NCBI GenBank assembly: GCA_030145945.1
Contig: JASLDK010000409.1
Span: 1 to 14,219 of the forward strand
Source of the DNA: Nocardioides sp.
GTDB lineage: Bacteria; Actinomycetota; Actinomycetes; Propionibacteriales; Nocardioidaceae
Length of the DNA stretch: 14,219 nucleotides
Reading direction: 5' to 3'
The position numbers and the translations under genes are program-made. Each line of letters opens with the position of its first letter. Positions within the stretch are counted from its first letter, which is position 1. The notes under the pieces are model-generated. The model worked only from the letters and a program-made list of their open reading frames with translations, did no database searches and was not told where the DNA came from. This document shows positions 13,754 through 14,219 of the stretch, in pieces.

Positions 13754-14219
13754 GTGACCCGACCGGCGAAGCCGACCACGGTCATCCTGGTCCGCCACGG
13801 GGTCACCGAGCACACGACCGGCCGACGGTTCTCCGGCGGACTCGGCGGTGACAACCCACCGTTGTCGGACGAGGGACGCGCCCAGGCCGCCGAGGCGGCC
13901 GCCTGGTTGGCGGAGGTCAAGGGCGACATCGACGTCGTGATCGCCTCGCCCGTCCGGCGTACCCGTGAGACGGCGGACGTCATCGCCGACGTCCTCGGCC
14001 TCCCGGTGGCCGAGGAGCACGCCTTCGCCGAGATGGAGTTCGGCGAGTGGGACGGACTGAGCTTCACCGAGGTCGCCGAACGCGACAAGGACCGTCTTGA
14101 CGCGTGGTTCGCCGACATGGCGACCGCACCGCCCGGCGGCGAGTCGTTCGTCGAGGTGCGCGAGCGGGTTCTCGCCGGTCTGGAGCGGGTCCTGGCCGAT
14201 CACGATGGCAAGACGGTCG
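13754..14219 (+). CDS. Histidine phosphatase (phosphoglycerate mutase-like), 3'-partial
   Basis: The frame is open to the right edge, with 155 codons visible. The phosphohistidine motif is LVRHGVTEH with catalytic H15. SGGLGGDNPPLSDEGRAQA, VVIASPVRRTRETADVIADVLG, the acid/base region MEFGEWDGLSFTEVAERD and PPGGESF follow. The second catalytic histidine (in the usual VSH motif) would lie beyond the edge. It is the domain found at the C-terminus of the mycobacterial RNase HI/acid phosphatase (Rv2228c as I recall), sometimes annotated CobC-like, i.e. alpha-ribazole phosphatase. GTG 13754 starts 4 nt after the zinc-ribbon stop, and no RNase H domain precedes it. Whether the substrate is alpha-ribazole phosphate cannot be told. 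The Shine-Dalgarno is weak. Confidence 0.88.
   Translation, partial: MTRPAKPTTVILVRHGVTEHTTGRRFSGGLGGDNPPLSDEGRAQAAEAAAWLAEVKGDIDVVIASPVRRTRETADVIADVLGLPVAEEHAFAEMEFGEWDGLSFTEVAERDKDRLDAWFADMATAPPGGESFVEVRERVLAGLERVLADHDGKTV

Overview
The window reads as a chromosomal piece of a high-GC actinobacterium, most likely Nocardioides or a relative. This is inferred from base composition, GTG starts, 1-8 nt gene overlaps, an actinobacterial-style fused CobI-CobJ and ChlI/ChlD-like chelatase, and a Nif3/zinc-ribbon/phosphatase trio that I recall next to a CobC-type gene in mycobacteria. No taxonomic marker is present, so the genus is a guess.

Layout. (1) At the left edge on the + strand is a probably 5'-truncated gene for a modular extracellular protein with carboxypeptidase-regulatory-like and Ig-like domains. 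Its stop codon overlaps the stop codon of the convergent gene. (2) From 11638 down to 1593 on the - strand runs a nine-gene cobalamin operon: cobG-like, cobH, cobIJ, cobL, cobM, an AAA+/VWA chelatase, cobO, cobB and a cobC/cobD-type PLP enzyme. Every junction overlaps by 1, 4 or 8 nt, so there is no intergenic base. A cobalamin riboswitch lies in the leader (about 11707-11847), with an extended -10 promoter just upstream. (3) Divergent on the + strand from 11888 are a Nif3-family protein, a coiled-coil/zinc-ribbon protein and a histidine phosphatase cut by the right edge.

How the genes work together. CobI and CobJ (fused), CobM, CobL and CobH carry out corrin-ring methylations, ring contraction, decarboxylation and the final methyl migration of the aerobic (late cobalt insertion) route to hydrogenobyrinic acid. 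CobB amidates side chains a and c. The AAA+/VWA protein would energise cobalt insertion by a CobN not seen here. CobO adenosylates the corrinoid, and the CobC-type enzyme supplies the aminopropanol-phosphate arm of the nucleotide loop. When cobalamin is abundant the riboswitch should lower expression of the whole operon. cobA, cobF, cobK, cobN and the late assembly genes are absent from the window.

Most notable observations: an 81-bp perfect three-hairpin cloverleaf palindrome sitting in frame in the CobI-CobJ linker; a CobG-like protein that stops before the region carrying the Fe-S cysteines; a zinc ribbon with a Cys-to-His change; and a phosphatase without the N-terminal RNase H domain found in its mycobacterial counterpart. 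Apart from the cloverleaf, this is a recognisable cobalamin locus, and I do not see an undescribed multi-gene system.
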